Of a DNA stretch of 48,813 nucleotides, positions 25,768-35,129 are shown piece after piece. The position numbers and the translations under genes are program-made. The notes beneath the pieces are model-generated. The model was given only the letters and a program-made list of their open reading frames with translations, was not told where the DNA came from and did no database searches. The DNA comes from an uncultured Bacteroidales bacterium (GTDB taxonomy: Bacteria > Bacteroidota > Bacteroidia > Bacteroidales > UBA932): the NCBI GenBank assembly GCA_949296645.1, contig CASFPH010000015.1, positions 1 through 48,813 of the forward strand. Direction: 5' to 3'. Within the stretch, counting starts at the first letter, position 1; every line of letters begins with the position of its first letter.

Positions 25768-27558
25768 TCAAATCAGATATTTACGTTCATACCAGGCCCG
25801 TTCTTCAAGTGACAGATCACTTGCCGCCTGCTCGTAAACCATCATATTGTAATCTGTAAGCCATTTCCATTCCACGTCTGAAAAAATACCTCTCAGACCG
25901 CTATTTTCCTTAATGAAACCAAGTTCGATCGGAACATGATTAAGGGTATCGAAACGGATAAATTCACCGAATCCCTGCGAATCCGCAGCGATACATGAAA
26001 CTGTATTCTCTATTCTTATACCGTACTTGCCTGGAACATATACTGCCGGTTCGTTGGAAGTAACCATTCCAGGCAGCAAAGGGGTAGGATTATCCTCGAT
26101 TCTTATGCTCTGAGGACCTTCATGCACATTAAGATAATGTCCTATTCCGTGCCCTGTACCATGCATGTACATTTTTCCAGTAGTCATGATCGGTCCCCTT
26201 GCAAGAATATCCAGTTGTGCTCCCCGCGTACCTTTCGGGAAAACGGCCATCGACAGGTCTACCATTCCCTTAAGAACGAGGGCATAGTCCAGTTTCCATT
26301 CATACGGCACATCTCCTAGAAGCAGCGTACGTGTGGTATCAGTAGTCCCGTATATGAACTGCGCCCCGGTATCTATTAACAGAAAACCGTCAGGAAGAAC
26401 CTGCGATGATGAGTCTTTTTCCGGTTCATAATGAGGAAGTGCAGCATTGGCACCATATGCTACTATAGGGGAGAAACTCTCTCCTACATAATCATGCGAA
26501 ACTCCGGCCCTGATTTCCTGCAGAATCTCCGAAAGCGCATATTCATCCAAAGTACCTTTTCTGAAATTATCGTCGATATACTTCAGAAAACGAATCCATG
26601 CTATCGAATCGTTATGACAGGCTTTTCTGAAACCTTCAAGTTCCACATCATTTTTTACGGCCTTCATCATGGCGACACTGCCTTGCGGAACGGGATCATC
26701 AACAACTTCGATACCTTCGGATACAAGCTTATCATACAATGACACGGACATTCTTGACAATGCTGCAACTACTTTACGGAATCTGCCAAGATATGATGCA
26801 ATCGATTCATAGTTTTCGAGCACTATACCCTGAGAGGCAAGAACACGTTCGTTTTCCGGAGATACACATCCCTTATTCACAAAAAGTACGGTTTTGTCCT
26901 CCGTCACCGCACAATATGACATGAAAACAGGATTGTACATGATATCATTACCTCGTGTATTCGTAAGCCATGCAACCTCGTCGCACATTTGGGTAAAATA
27001 ACATGCATCAGACATATCCGTAGCGGAAGAAAGACTTTCCGACAGCTGCCTCCGCTTTGAAGAAGCAGGGACTCCGGCTATTTCCTCCGGCATAACTGCA
27101 ACAGGACCGTATTTTACTGCCGGACGGTTTTCAATGAGAGGTCCTATGATATCACCTGTTACCGACAGAACCAATGTCGGCATATCCTTTTTCAGGGAAT
27201 CCCTTTCCCTCACCGAAAACAAGGCTCCGTCAATTGCAACCGAATCACCGTCACAAAGTTCAGAAGAAATCCATGACGTTATGGAAGGGACACCGGGCAT
27301 CTTCATTTTCATAAGCTCTATGGAAGAACCGGCCAATTCACGCTCTGCCTGCTCGAAATAACGGGAATCAGTCCATAATGCAGCCTTGGAAAGAGTCACG
27401 ACCAAGGTCCCTGCAGAACCTGTAAAACCGCTCACCATCGCCCTTAGAGCATAATGTTCCGGGATGTACTCCCCGAAATGGGGATCATTCGAAGGAATGA
27501 TTATAGCCGACAAGCCTTTCTCTCTGAGACAGGCCCTGATTTTTTCAAGTATTTCCAT
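25768..27558 (-). CDS. Aminopeptidase P family protein (Xaa-Pro aminopeptidase, M24B)
   Basis: A 596-residue metallopeptidase that removes an N-terminal residue preceding proline. Two creatinase-like N-terminal domains (about 1-310; begins EILEKIRACLREKGLSAIIIPSNDPHFGEYIPEHY) precede the pita-bread catalytic domain, where the metal ligands are visible: D in LLIDTGAQFIYG, D in TTDTTRT, H in MHGTGHGIGHYLNVHEGP, E in TSNEPAVYVPGKYGIRIENTV. The 600-residue three-domain form is like eukaryotic and Bacteroidota APP1. No signal peptide, so cytoplasmic. It follows nagB by 18 bp. Confidence 0.93.
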   Translation of the reverse strand: MEILEKIRACLREKGLSAIIIPSNDPHFGEYIPEHYALRAMVSGFTGSAGTLVVTLSKAALWTDSRYFEQAERELAGSSIELMKMKMPGVPSITSWISSELCDGDSVAIDGALFSVRERDSLKKDMPTLVLSVTGDIIGPLIENRPAVKYGPVAVMPEEIAGVPASSKRRQLSESLSSATDMSDACYFTQMCDEVAWLTNTRGNDIMYNPVFMSYCAVTEDKTVLFVNKGCVSPENERVLASQGIVLENYESIASYLGRFRKVVAALSRMSVSLYDKLVSEGIEVVDDPVPQGSVAMMKAVKNDVELEGFRKACHNDSIAWIRFLKYIDDNFRKGTLDEYALSEILQEIRAGVSHDYVGESFSPIVAYGANAALPHYEPEKDSSSQVLPDGFLLIDTGAQFIYGTTDTTRTLLLGDVPYEWKLDYALVLKGMVDLSMAVFPKGTRGAQLDILARGPIMTTGKMYMHGTGHGIGHYLNVHEGPQSIRIEDNPTPLLPGMVTSNEPAVYVPGKYGIRIENTVSCIAADSQGFGEFIRFDTLNHVPIELGFIKENSGLRGIFSDVEWKWLTDYNMMVYEQAASDLSLEERAWYERKYLI

Positions 27559-27576
27559 GGCTCCGTGATATTATAG

Positions 27577-28386
27577 TCAGATCATCGATGCAGGATCGAG
27601 ATTGTCCTTCTCTATATCCTTGAAATAATTTACCGTACCTACCTTCAGTTCTACCGTAGCCGCATCATCGCACACTATGATGCCCTTTCTATGCATCTGA
27701 AGCACTGATATCGTCCACATGTGGTTCACAGCTCCCTCAACGGCATGATAAAGAGCTCTTGCCTTGCTGTGTCCGTTCACGAGAATAAGCACTTCTTCCG
27801 CATCCATCACCGTACCTACACCTACCGTCATCGCAGTCTTCGGTACAAGATTGACATCATTGTTGAAAAATCTGGAATTGGCAATTATGGTATCCGTGGT
27901 AAGGGTCTTCACCCTCGTTCTGGACGAAAGCGACGAACCAGGTTCATTGAAAGCTATATGACCGTCAGGTCCTATTCCACCCATGAAAAGATCTATTTTC
28001 CCGTAAGATTTTATCTTTTCTTCATAACGTCTGCATTCTTCTTCAGGAGAAGCCGCATTTCCGTTCAGGATATTCACATTCTCCTTCCTTATGTCTATAT
28101 GGCTGAAAAAATTATTCCACATGAAAGAATGGTAACTTTCAGGATGGTTCTCCGGAAGCCCGATATACTCATCCATGTTGAATGTCACTACATTTTTAAA
28201 AGACACCTTGCCTTCCTTGTAGAGCCTTATCAGCTCCCTGTAAGTACCGAGCGGCGTAGAGCCGGTAGGAAGGCCGAGAATGAAAGGCCTGTTTTCAGAT
28301 GCCGTCACTTCATTGATTCTTTTCACTATATAGGCTGCAGCCCATTCAGACATCCTGTCATAGGAGTTTTCAATAATAAGTCTCAT
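27577..28386 (-). CDS. nagB: Glucosamine-6-phosphate deaminase
   Basis: A 269-residue enzyme that converts glucosamine 6-phosphate to fructose 6-phosphate and ammonia, the entry step of amino-sugar catabolism. Motifs: [41 protein letters not shown] (catalytic Asp), [30 protein letters not shown] (catalytic-site Asp/His and allosteric region), and [20 protein letters not shown]. Length matches E. coli NagB (266). It is 28 bp downstream of recN in an A/T-rich gap; separate transcription is possible. The deaminase opposes GlmS-dependent synthesis, whose next step (glmM) is encoded at 38095. Confidence 0.97.
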   Translation of the reverse strand: MRLIIENSYDRMSEWAAAYIVKRINEVTASENRPFILGLPTGSTPLGTYRELIRLYKEGKVSFKNVVTFNMDEYIGLPENHPESYHSFMWNNFFSHIDIRKENVNILNGNAASPEEECRRYEEKIKSYGKIDLFMGGIGPDGHIAFNEPGSSLSSRTRVKTLTTDTIIANSRFFNNDVNLVPKTAMTVGVGTVMDAEEVLILVNGHSKARALYHAVEGAVNHMWTISVLQMHRKGIIVCDDAATVELKVGTVNYFKDIEKDNLDPASMI

Positions 28387-28414
28387 AAATCAAATATTTA
28401 AATTATATAATATA

Positions 28415-30076
28415 CTATATACCCATCAGTTCCCTTGCATTAGCCAAAGCGGCATCCCCAAGAACACTTCCGCTCAACATGGAGGCGATTTCCTTTACAC
28501 GTTCTTCCCCGGAAACCCTCCTGATCCTCGACACTGCAGAACCAGTTTCATCGCAAGACTTGTAAACCACAAAATGTGCATCTCCTTTTGATGCAATCTG
28601 CGGAAGATGCGTAATCGCTATTATCTGCATTTTCGACGACAGTTCCGCTATAAGCGCACCCATTTTATCAGCAGCCTTGCCAGAAACTCCGGTATCTATT
28701 TCATCGAATATCATGACAGGCATACCGACATATTCTGCCATGACTGATTTCAAGGCAAGCGCAACCCTGCTCATTTCCCCTCCGGATGCCGTTCCTGATA
28801 TATCCCTCATCTCATGCCCTGCGTTTGCACTGAACATTACCCTGAGTGAATCGGCTCCATAAATATCATATTCCTGCCTTTTTTCAAGTACGTAGCTGAT
28901 TTTTGCATCCGGCATTTCAAGATTGCGGACCACAGCCGCTATCCTGTCCGAAAGCTTGACTGCCGCTTCAACCCTGCATCTGTACAGGATATCTGCCTGT
29001 TCTTCCATTCTGATCTTCAAAGACCGTAACTCAGACAAAAGGGATTCCCTTATATCGTCATAGTCTGCAACAGCAGCCAGTTCCTCTTCCATCTGCCGTT
29101 CCAGTCCGATAAGAGACTCAACATCGGAGACTGAGAACTTTCTCATAAGTGAAACAAGCAGCGAAATTCTTTCCTCAACCTGCTGCAACCTTTCGGGAGA
29201 AACTTCCATCCTCTCGTTCCTGTCGTTCAACTCGGAAAGTACATCATCCAGATCAATACGGTCTGTGGAAATACGTTCGGCTAGAGAGGAGAAACATGCA
29301 TCATAGGACGACAACTTGTAAAGCACAGATACGGCATTCTTCAACAATTGTGACAGGGATTCTCCGGAAGGGCAAAAAGAATCGAGAACGGAATTCATCA
29401 TATCCTTTATATCCTCCGCATTGGAAAGAACCTTGTGCTCTTTTTCAAGTTCTTCCATCTCTCCGGACCTGAGCCCGGCATTTTTAAGAAGATTATATCT
29501 GTACGTCTTGTATTCGTACTCCGCTGACGATTCGGAAATCGTTTTTTCCAGATTCGCAAGCTTCCTTACAATCTCTTCATATTTCCCGTAGGAACGCCTG
29601 TATTCATCAAGGGAGGTTTCCAGACCAGCATAGCTATCCAGCAGATTTCTCTGAAAACCCATGTCGGACAAAAGCAAATGCTGATGCTGGGCATGAATAT
29701 CTATAAGTTGCGTGGAAATGGCAGAAAGAGTTTTCACGCTGACCGGTTCATCATTAAGAAACGACCTTGACCTTCCGGAAGGTGAAACCAGACGCCTCAA
29801 TATTACCGTATCATCCTGCAGTTCATATCCTTCTCCGCGCAGCCATTCCGACAGTTCCGAGCTCTCTATTTTGAATTCAGCTTCGACGACACAGTTTGCC
29901 GATTTGTTTTTAAGCACGGTTTCATCCGCCCTGGAGCCCAAAATAAGCGACAAGGCTCCAAGCAATATCGATTTTCCCGCACCGGTTTCACCTGTTATTA
30001 TAATCAGCCCGTCGGGAAAAACGACATCCAGCCTTTCTATAAGGGCATAATTTTCTATTATCAGTCTCGTGAGCAT
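28415..30076 (-). CDS. recN: DNA repair protein RecN
   Basis: A 553-residue SMC-like ATPase acting early in double-strand-break repair. Walker A is GETGAGKS (residues 29-36), followed by QHQHLL in the DIHAQHQHLLL motif; a central coiled coil covers about 155-360; the ABC signature is SGTASGGEMSRVALALKSV, and Walker B is MIFDEIDTGVSGKAADKMG. The C-terminal QIIAITHLPQIASKGDAHFVVYK is the RecN hallmark. The start overlaps the end of coaBC by 16 bp, so it belongs to the trxB-bamD-rpoZ-coaBC-recN transcript. Confidence 0.96.
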   Translation of the reverse strand: MLTRLIIENYALIERLDVVFPDGLIIITGETGAGKSILLGALSLILGSRADETVLKNKSANCVVEAEFKIESSELSEWLRGEGYELQDDTVILRRLVSPSGRSRSFLNDEPVSVKTLSAISTQLIDIHAQHQHLLLSDMGFQRNLLDSYAGLETSLDEYRRSYGKYEEIVRKLANLEKTISESSAEYEYKTYRYNLLKNAGLRSGEMEELEKEHKVLSNAEDIKDMMNSVLDSFCPSGESLSQLLKNAVSVLYKLSSYDACFSSLAERISTDRIDLDDVLSELNDRNERMEVSPERLQQVEERISLLVSLMRKFSVSDVESLIGLERQMEEELAAVADYDDIRESLLSELRSLKIRMEEQADILYRCRVEAAVKLSDRIAAVVRNLEMPDAKISYVLEKRQEYDIYGADSLRVMFSANAGHEMRDISGTASGGEMSRVALALKSVMAEYVGMPVMIFDEIDTGVSGKAADKMGALIAELSSKMQIIAITHLPQIASKGDAHFVVYKSCDETGSAVSRIRRVSGEERVKEIASMLSGSVLGDAALANARELMGI

Positions 30077-31272
30077 AAAAGCAGTTTTTCCACATAATCG
30101 ACAATATCGGATGCCACTTCCTCCTTCCTCTTCAAAACACCTTCAACAACATCTCCGCATGAGGATATTATAGTAACCCTGTTAGTGTCATGTGCAAAAC
30201 CGGCCCCTTCATCTTTCAATGAATTCAGAACAATCGCATCCAGATTTTTTCTTTTCAGTTTCTGACGCGCATTTTCCAGTTCGTTATCGGTTTCCAAAGC
30301 GAAACCGACAGTTATCATTCCCTTTTTCTTGATTTTTCCCAGTTCTGCCGCAATATCCGGATTGGGAACAAGATTCAGAGTCATGTCGGACTGCTTACGT
30401 TTAATCTTTGAACTCGCTACGGTCTCAGGTGCATAATCGGCGACTGCAGCACACAGCACGGCAATGTCGGCATTGTCCACATTTGAAATCACCGCATCTT
30501 TCATCTGTACCGCCGTTTCCACATTTATTCTCCTGATACGCGGGTTGCCTGGATTCAATGACACGGGACCGGAAACGAGAACGACATCGGCCCCACGCCC
30601 GGCAAAAGACTCCGCCAGTGAATATCCCATCTTTCCGGAAGAATAATTCGAAATGAAACGTACAGGATCTATCGGCTCCCTTGTAGGACCGGCAGTAATT
30701 ATTACCTTACGGCCTGCAAGTGTGGCTTTCCTTTCAAAAAGCTCATCCACCTGATGCAGGATTTCCTCAGGTTCCTCCATTCTGCCTTTTCCGTCTAGAC
30801 CGCTTGCCAACTCTCCTGAAGCCGGTTCTATTACATGAACACCGCGCTCTCTGAGCAAGGAAAGCGAAGCCTGCGTGGCAGGATGCCTGTACATGTCCAG
30901 ATCCATGGCCGGTGCGACCGCCACCGGACATTTGGCCGAAAGGTATGTGGTCAGAAGAAGATTGTCTGCAATGCCGCCAGCCATTTTCGACAATGTATTC
31001 GCCGAAGCCGGAGCTATAAGATACAGGTCAGCCCAAAGACCGAGACTTACATGACTGTTCCAGTCCCCGTTCTCCGGATTATAGAAATCCACAAGAATAG
31101 GGTTCTTTGAAAGGGTAGCCATTGTAAGCGGAGTTATGAAATTCTTGGCCATCTCCGTCATTATGACACGTACCTCCGCACCCTCCTTTATAAAAAGACG
31201 AATCAGCATAGCGGACTTGTATGCTGCTATGCTGCCTGTCACAGCCAAAAGGATTCTCTTACCTTTCAACAT
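30061..31272 (-). CDS. coaBC: Bifunctional phosphopantothenoylcysteine decarboxylase/synthetase
   Basis: A 403-residue bifunctional enzyme of coenzyme A synthesis. The N-terminal flavin-dependent decarboxylase (CoaC, about 1-185) shows ILLAVTGSIAAYKSAMLIR, the active-site PASANTLSKMAGGIADNLL and APAMDLDMYRHPAT. The C-terminal synthetase (CoaB, about 186-403) shows VIITAGPTREPIDPVRFISNYSSGKMGY and KRKNLDAIVLNSL. Both halves look complete. It follows the omega subunit gene by 6 bp, the same rpoZ-coaBC order as in many bacteria. Confidence 0.96.
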   Translation of the reverse strand: MLKGKRILLAVTGSIAAYKSAMLIRLFIKEGAEVRVIMTEMAKNFITPLTMATLSKNPILVDFYNPENGDWNSHVSLGLWADLYLIAPASANTLSKMAGGIADNLLLTTYLSAKCPVAVAPAMDLDMYRHPATQASLSLLRERGVHVIEPASGELASGLDGKGRMEEPEEILHQVDELFERKATLAGRKVIITAGPTREPIDPVRFISNYSSGKMGYSLAESFAGRGADVVLVSGPVSLNPGNPRIRRINVETAVQMKDAVISNVDNADIAVLCAAVADYAPETVASSKIKRKQSDMTLNLVPNPDIAAELGKIKKKGMITVGFALETDNELENARQKLKRKNLDAIVLNSLKDEGAGFAHDTNRVTIISSCGDVVEGVLKRKEEVASDIVDYVEKLLLCSRD

Positions 31273-31278
31273 AAGATT

Positions 31279-31608
31279 TTACTGGTTGTTATCCTTCGGT
31301 TCTATCTTGCGATAATATATCTCATTGTTCTGGAACTCGTCGATTGCTATAAGGGTAGCCTTTGGAAGTTTTTCGTAATATTTTGAAATCTCTATCTGCT
31401 CCCTGTTCTCGAAAGTTTCTTCCAGCGTATCCGCATAATTCGAGAATTCCTCAAGTTTCTGACTCAGCTCCTGCTTGATTTCCGCGGCAATCTGGTTTGA
31501 TCTTTTGGCTATGATAACCACCGACTCATATATATTGCCGGTCGGAGCTGCCAGTTTCGAAAGATCTCTTGTGACAGTATTGTCACCGATATTTCTTTTT
31601 AAATTCAT
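31279..31608 (-). CDS. rpoZ: RNA polymerase omega subunit (Rpb6-like)
   Basis: A 109-residue protein. NIYESVVIIAKRSNQIAAEIKQEL matches the core helices of the Rpb6/omega fold, while the rest differs from proteobacterial RpoZ, as is usual in Bacteroidota where it is annotated as an Rpb6-type DNA-directed RNA polymerase subunit. It assists folding of the beta-prime subunit. The position between bamD and coaBC is a conserved Bacteroidota arrangement and supports the call. Confidence 0.85.
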   Translation of the reverse strand: MNLKRNIGDNTVTRDLSKLAAPTGNIYESVVIIAKRSNQIAAEIKQELSQKLEEFSNYADTLEETFENREQIEISKYYEKLPKATLIAIDEFQNNEIYYRKIEPKDNNQ

Positions 31609-31618
31609 ATTTAAGACT

Positions 31619-32506
31619 TTAATTGTTTTCCTTTTTTCTTTTTGCGGACTTTTTATCCTTTGTCAGACTGTCCACATCGATATGTCTGTACTCTTCAGGG
31701 ACTACATAATCAGAATCAATATGGCTCTGCGCCCTTGAGAACATGACATCAAGAACCTTACGGTAGGACGATTCAGGAAACTCACCTACAAAATCATAGT
31801 AAGTGTCGATAAAATCTATATATCTGTCTCCCTGCTTTGACTGAATCGAATTGAATGCATACTTATAGGCCGAAACCGCCGTATAATACTTTATTTCCTC
31901 CCTGTACCTGTTTTCGGAATTGTCCTTAAGGACATTTCTCAAGGCATATACGGCAGCCCTGTAGTCTTCGATGGTATAATATATCTTTGCCGATTCGAAT
32001 GCCTTTCTTTCCAACCTGTCATTCAGTTCATCGAGCATTTTCCTGCACTCCGGAATATACTCGGAATCAGGATTTTCATAAATGTATTCATTTACTGCCG
32101 CAATCGCCTTGTTCGTAGGAACCTGATCCAGTTCGTACCTGTAAGTGCTTTCATACAGACATATTATCCTGAGATACTTTGCCCTTGGAGTAAAAGGACT
32201 TCTCGGATAGACCTCTATGAAACTGTCGAAATTGCTTTCGGCGGTAAACAAATCTCCATATTCAAAATTGCTTAACGCCTGATAAAACTGCACCGTATCC
32301 CCCTGGGGTGTACCGTCGCAGGCAGTTCTCAATGATTCAAACAATTCCGCCGCCTTTCTGTACTTTTTCGCTTCAAAATACTTGAAGGCAGCATCATATT
32401 TAGCATCGACATCATAGCCGTTCAGCAGAAGTTCGTACTGGCTGGCGCATGAATATGCGCCGCAAACAGCCAGCAGGAACAAGAATATGTAAGATTTGTA
32501 TTTCAT
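31619..32506 (-). CDS. bamD: Outer-membrane assembly lipoprotein BamD
   Basis: A 295-residue lipoprotein (signal ending GAYSC) with TPR-like helical repeats: YDAAFKYFEAKKYRKAAELFESL, DTVQFYQALSNFEYGDLFTAESNFDSFIEVYPRSPFTPRAKYL, AKIYYTIEDYRAAVYALRNVL. The pair FDSFIEVYPRSPFTPRA is the classical BamD/YfiO repeat signature. As part of BAM it works with BamA (encoded at 16095) on the periplasmic side of the outer membrane. The C-terminus is a Lys-rich tail. It lies between trxB (6 bp) and rpoZ (10 bp). Confidence 0.92.
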   Translation of the reverse strand: MKYKSYIFLFLLAVCGAYSCASQYELLLNGYDVDAKYDAAFKYFEAKKYRKAAELFESLRTACDGTPQGDTVQFYQALSNFEYGDLFTAESNFDSFIEVYPRSPFTPRAKYLRIICLYESTYRYELDQVPTNKAIAAVNEYIYENPDSEYIPECRKMLDELNDRLERKAFESAKIYYTIEDYRAAVYALRNVLKDNSENRYREEIKYYTAVSAYKYAFNSIQSKQGDRYIDFIDTYYDFVGEFPESSYRKVLDVMFSRAQSHIDSDYVVPEEYRHIDVDSLTKDKKSAKRKKENN

Positions 32507-32512
32507 TTCGTA

Positions 32513-33445
32513 CTATTTGTTTTCAGAAAGGAATTTTTCCACATCCAGAGCGGCCTTGCAACCCGAAGCAGCAGCCGTGATAGCCTGACGGTAACGGGGA
32601 TCCTGAACATCGCCTGCTGCGAACACACCTTCCACGTTTGTCTTCGAACAGTCAGGTTCAGTTATTATATAACCGTTTTCATCCACGTTGATATAATCCC
32701 TGAAAACTTCTGAATTCGGATGATGACCTATTGCAAGGAAAAATCCATGTATGTCTTTCTTTATGAGCTCGCCTGACTTGTGCTCTACTATTACACCTGT
32801 AACACCAGAAAGATCTCCTACTATTTCCTTGGTGTTGCATTCCCAGAGAACTTCGATATTAGGAGTATTCATGACTCTGTCCTGCATGGCCTTCGAAGCC
32901 CTGAGCACATTTCTTCGTACTATCATGTAAACCTTGTTGCAAAGTCCTGCAAGATATGTCGCTTCCTCACATGCGGTATCCCCGCCGCCTACTACAGCAA
33001 CATCCTTGCCTCTGTAGAAGAATCCGTCGCAGGTGGCACATGCAGATACGCCCTGTCCCCTGAACTTTTCTTCAGATTCAAGGCCGAGATACTTGGCTGT
33101 GGCACCCGTTGATATTATCACCGCATCGGCCAATATGGTCTTCTCATCATCTATAGTCAAAGTGAAAGGTCTTTTGGAGAAATCCACTTTTGTAATCATT
33201 CCGGTCCTTACATCTGCGCCGAGCCTTACTGCCTGTGCACGCAGGTCTTCCATAAGCTGCGGGCCGGTGGTACCCTGAGGATATCCAGGAAAGTTTTCGA
33301 TTTCGGTTGTTGTTGTCAACTGTCCGCCAGGCTGCATGCCCTCATACAGAACAGGTGAAAGGTTTGCTCTTGAAGCATAAATGGCAGCAGTAAAACCTGA
33401 AGGACCGCTACCTACGATAAGACATTTTACTCTTTCAGTACTCAT
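32513..33445 (-). CDS. trxB: Thioredoxin-disulfide reductase
   Basis: A 310-residue flavoenzyme that reduces thioredoxin with NADPH. The FAD motif GSGPSGFTAAIYASRA is at the N-terminus, the redox-active pair is C136-A-T-C139 in SACATCDGFFYRG, the NADPH motif is VVGGGDTACEEATYL, and the C-terminal FAD motif is GVFAAGDVQDPRYRQAITAAASGCKAA. Length is typical. It is the first gene of a five- to seven-gene cluster and has a -7 element 37 bp upstream. Confidence 0.97.
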   Translation of the reverse strand: MSTERVKCLIVGSGPSGFTAAIYASRANLSPVLYEGMQPGGQLTTTTEIENFPGYPQGTTGPQLMEDLRAQAVRLGADVRTGMITKVDFSKRPFTLTIDDEKTILADAVIISTGATAKYLGLESEEKFRGQGVSACATCDGFFYRGKDVAVVGGGDTACEEATYLAGLCNKVYMIVRRNVLRASKAMQDRVMNTPNIEVLWECNTKEIVGDLSGVTGVIVEHKSGELIKKDIHGFFLAIGHHPNSEVFRDYINVDENGYIITEPDCSKTNVEGVFAAGDVQDPRYRQAITAAASGCKAALDVEKFLSENK

Positions 33446-33481
33446 ATCCCTTTATCCAATATTATTAGTTTACGTATCCTG

Positions 33482-33489
33482 CAAAGATA
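33482..33489 (-). promoter_or_regulatory. -7 element of the trxB operon
   Basis: TATCTTTG followed by CA on the minus strand, 37 bp before the trxB ATG, is a strong match to TAnnTTTGCA. The -33 side is not obvious. Confidence 0.5.
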
Positions 33490-33504
33490 ATCATAATTTT
33501 TCAA

Positions 33505-34455
33505 TTATCCGTTACATTTACTAAATCTCTCTGAAACATAATATAATGCACGCTGAATCCAGACCCACAGGAATGCCATGAACAGTCTCGGAAAAAGCAG
33601 AGCATACCATATTCCTCCTACCGAACAGAAGAGAAACATATCCTCCAGATTCGAATGCGACACGGAAATGTGCAGATTCAGCAAATCGGCATCCCTCTTC
33701 CCTATTGCACCCCTCTCCGACTCATCGATCATTACAGCCGCACCATATGCCAGTCCGAGGATATTTGCAACAATCCACAGAAATGCAGTCTTCTTCGGTA
33801 AACCAAAGAACAACAATAGTGGTGCCAAAAATTTCGCAAGCCGCCTTATTATTCCGAATTCCGCCAGAAGCCGCTGCAGAATATTGAGCATAAATATAAG
33901 GACAGTCATCTTTATCACAAGAAAAACAGTCGAAGGTATCCAGGCTGAAAACATTTCCATGAAACTTCCGGACTCCTCGGAAAACAGTCTTTCGGCAATA
34001 TTGCCTGTCCCGGGCAGGACAAGATTCAAAAAATACCCAAGCAAAAATGCAGTAAGCACCCTTACCGTCACTATTTTCCATACAGGAGAACCTGTCTTTT
34101 TCTGAACTGCCGTTTCAGTAATCATATTATGCGAGCACAGAACCATGACCGCAAGAATAGTCATCTCCCTTGAATCAAGCATAAGTGTAGCAGCTATTGC
34201 TATAGCCGAATATACATTCACGAAAAAACCTGTCACATAGGCAAGTGCCGCCTCTCCTGGAAGCCCCAGACCATTGAAAACAGGGGAAAGGAAACCGGAA
34301 ATCACAGGCAGGATACCGAAATATTTCAGAAGAAGCATCCCGAAAGAAACGCCTACGGTCAGTTTGACCAGCCACAACACCACCTTAAGGGTTTTCGGAA
34401 GCACCTCCCTGATTGAACGGACAATGCGTTCACCAACTGAGCCACCATTATTCAT
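33505..34455 (-). CDS. Gate-domain (nucleoside-recognition / SpmA-SpmB-like) membrane protein
   Basis: An integral membrane protein of 316 residues when started at ATG 34455 (an in-frame start at 34506 would add 17 residues and run through the likely promoter). Several hydrophobic helices are visible (LWLVKLTVGVSFGMLLLKY, GEAALAYVTGFFVNVYSAIAIAATL, VLTAFLLGYFLNLVLPG, VFLVIKMTVLIFMLNILQRLL, KTAFLWIVANILGLAYGAAVMI). Two halves each carry a Gate-like segment with the LPGEAALAYVTG / LPKKTAFLWIVANILGLAYG motifs, as in spore maturation proteins SpmA and SpmB and YjiH. The substrate is unknown. There is no sporulation gene near and the phylum does not sporulate. Confidence 0.8.
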   Translation of the reverse strand: MNNGGSVGERIVRSIREVLPKTLKVVLWLVKLTVGVSFGMLLLKYFGILPVISGFLSPVFNGLGLPGEAALAYVTGFFVNVYSAIAIAATLMLDSREMTILAVMVLCSHNMITETAVQKKTGSPVWKIVTVRVLTAFLLGYFLNLVLPGTGNIAERLFSEESGSFMEMFSAWIPSTVFLVIKMTVLIFMLNILQRLLAEFGIIRRLAKFLAPLLLFFGLPKKTAFLWIVANILGLAYGAAVMIDESERGAIGKRDADLLNLHISVSHSNLEDMFLFCSVGGIWYALLFPRLFMAFLWVWIQRALYYVSERFSKCNG

Positions 34456-34470
34456 AAGAAAACAAGAAAA

Positions 34471-34500
34471 GCTGATTTTGCACAAAAGTACAAAATCAGC
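34471..34500 (-). terminator. Perfect inverted repeat: perR-rbr terminator overlapping the next promoter
   Basis: GCTGATTTTG (34471-34480) and CAAAATCAGC (34491-34500) are perfect 10-bp inverted arms around a 10-base loop. On the minus strand the stem is followed by a T-rich tract (34470-34455), 29 bp after the rubrerythrin stop, which fits a terminator. The loop contains TACTTTTG (34490-34483), a match to the -7 consensus 28 bp upstream of the membrane-protein ATG. The same element could end one transcript and start the next, or be an operator. Confidence 0.55.
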
Positions 34501-34528
34501 CGACATATCATACGGCCAGAAGCCTTTT

Positions 34529-35107
34529 TTAAAGATTATTCTTCTTAGGTTCGAAATAAGCCTGAGGATGGGTACATGCAGGACATGTCTTCGGAGCCTT
34601 CTTGCCCTTGTGTACGTATCCGCAGTTGCGGCACTGCCACTCTATCTCTTCATCCCTTTCGAAGACCTTTTCTTCAAGAACCCTGTTGAGAAGAGTCCTG
34701 TATCTTTCTTCATGCGCCTTTTCCGCAACAGACACCATTCTGAACGTAGAAGCGACTGCAGGGAAACCTTCTTCTTCAGCTATTCTTGCAAATTCAGGAT
34801 ACATTTCAGACCATTCTTCGTTTTCTCCGTCTGCAGCAGCCTTGAGATTCTCTGCGGTAGTTCCTATCACACCGGCCGGGAAGGAAGCCGTAACTTCGCA
34901 CATTCCGCCTTCAAGATACTTGAAGAATTTCTTGGCATGCTCCTTTTCCTGCTCTGCAGTCTCCATGAATATTGCTGAAATCTGCTCGAAGCCTTCCTTC
35001 TTGGCCACGCTTGCAAAATACGTATATCTCATTCTTGCCTGAGACTCCCCTGCAAACGAAATCATAAGATTCTTCTCTGTCCTTGTTCCTTTGATACTTT
35101 TTTCCAT
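34529..35107 (-). CDS. rbr: Rubrerythrin
   Basis: A 192-residue non-haem iron peroxidase of anaerobes that reduces hydrogen peroxide to water. The N-terminal ferritin-like diiron domain (about 1-150) shows [37 protein letters not shown] and [17 protein letters not shown], giving the Glu/His ligands. The C-terminal rubredoxin-like domain binds iron through two CxxC pairs ([12 protein letters not shown]...[12 protein letters not shown]). It is 22 bp downstream of a PerR-type regulator gene and probably cotranscribed from the promoter with PerR-like boxes. Confidence 0.96.
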   Translation of the reverse strand: MEKSIKGTRTEKNLMISFAGESQARMRYTYFASVAKKEGFEQISAIFMETAEQEKEHAKKFFKYLEGGMCEVTASFPAGVIGTTAENLKAAADGENEEWSEMYPEFARIAEEEGFPAVASTFRMVSVAEKAHEERYRTLLNRVLEEKVFERDEEIEWQCRNCGYVHKGKKAPKTCPACTHPQAYFEPKKNNL

Positions 35108-35129
35108 AATAAAATCTCCTGTATTGTTT

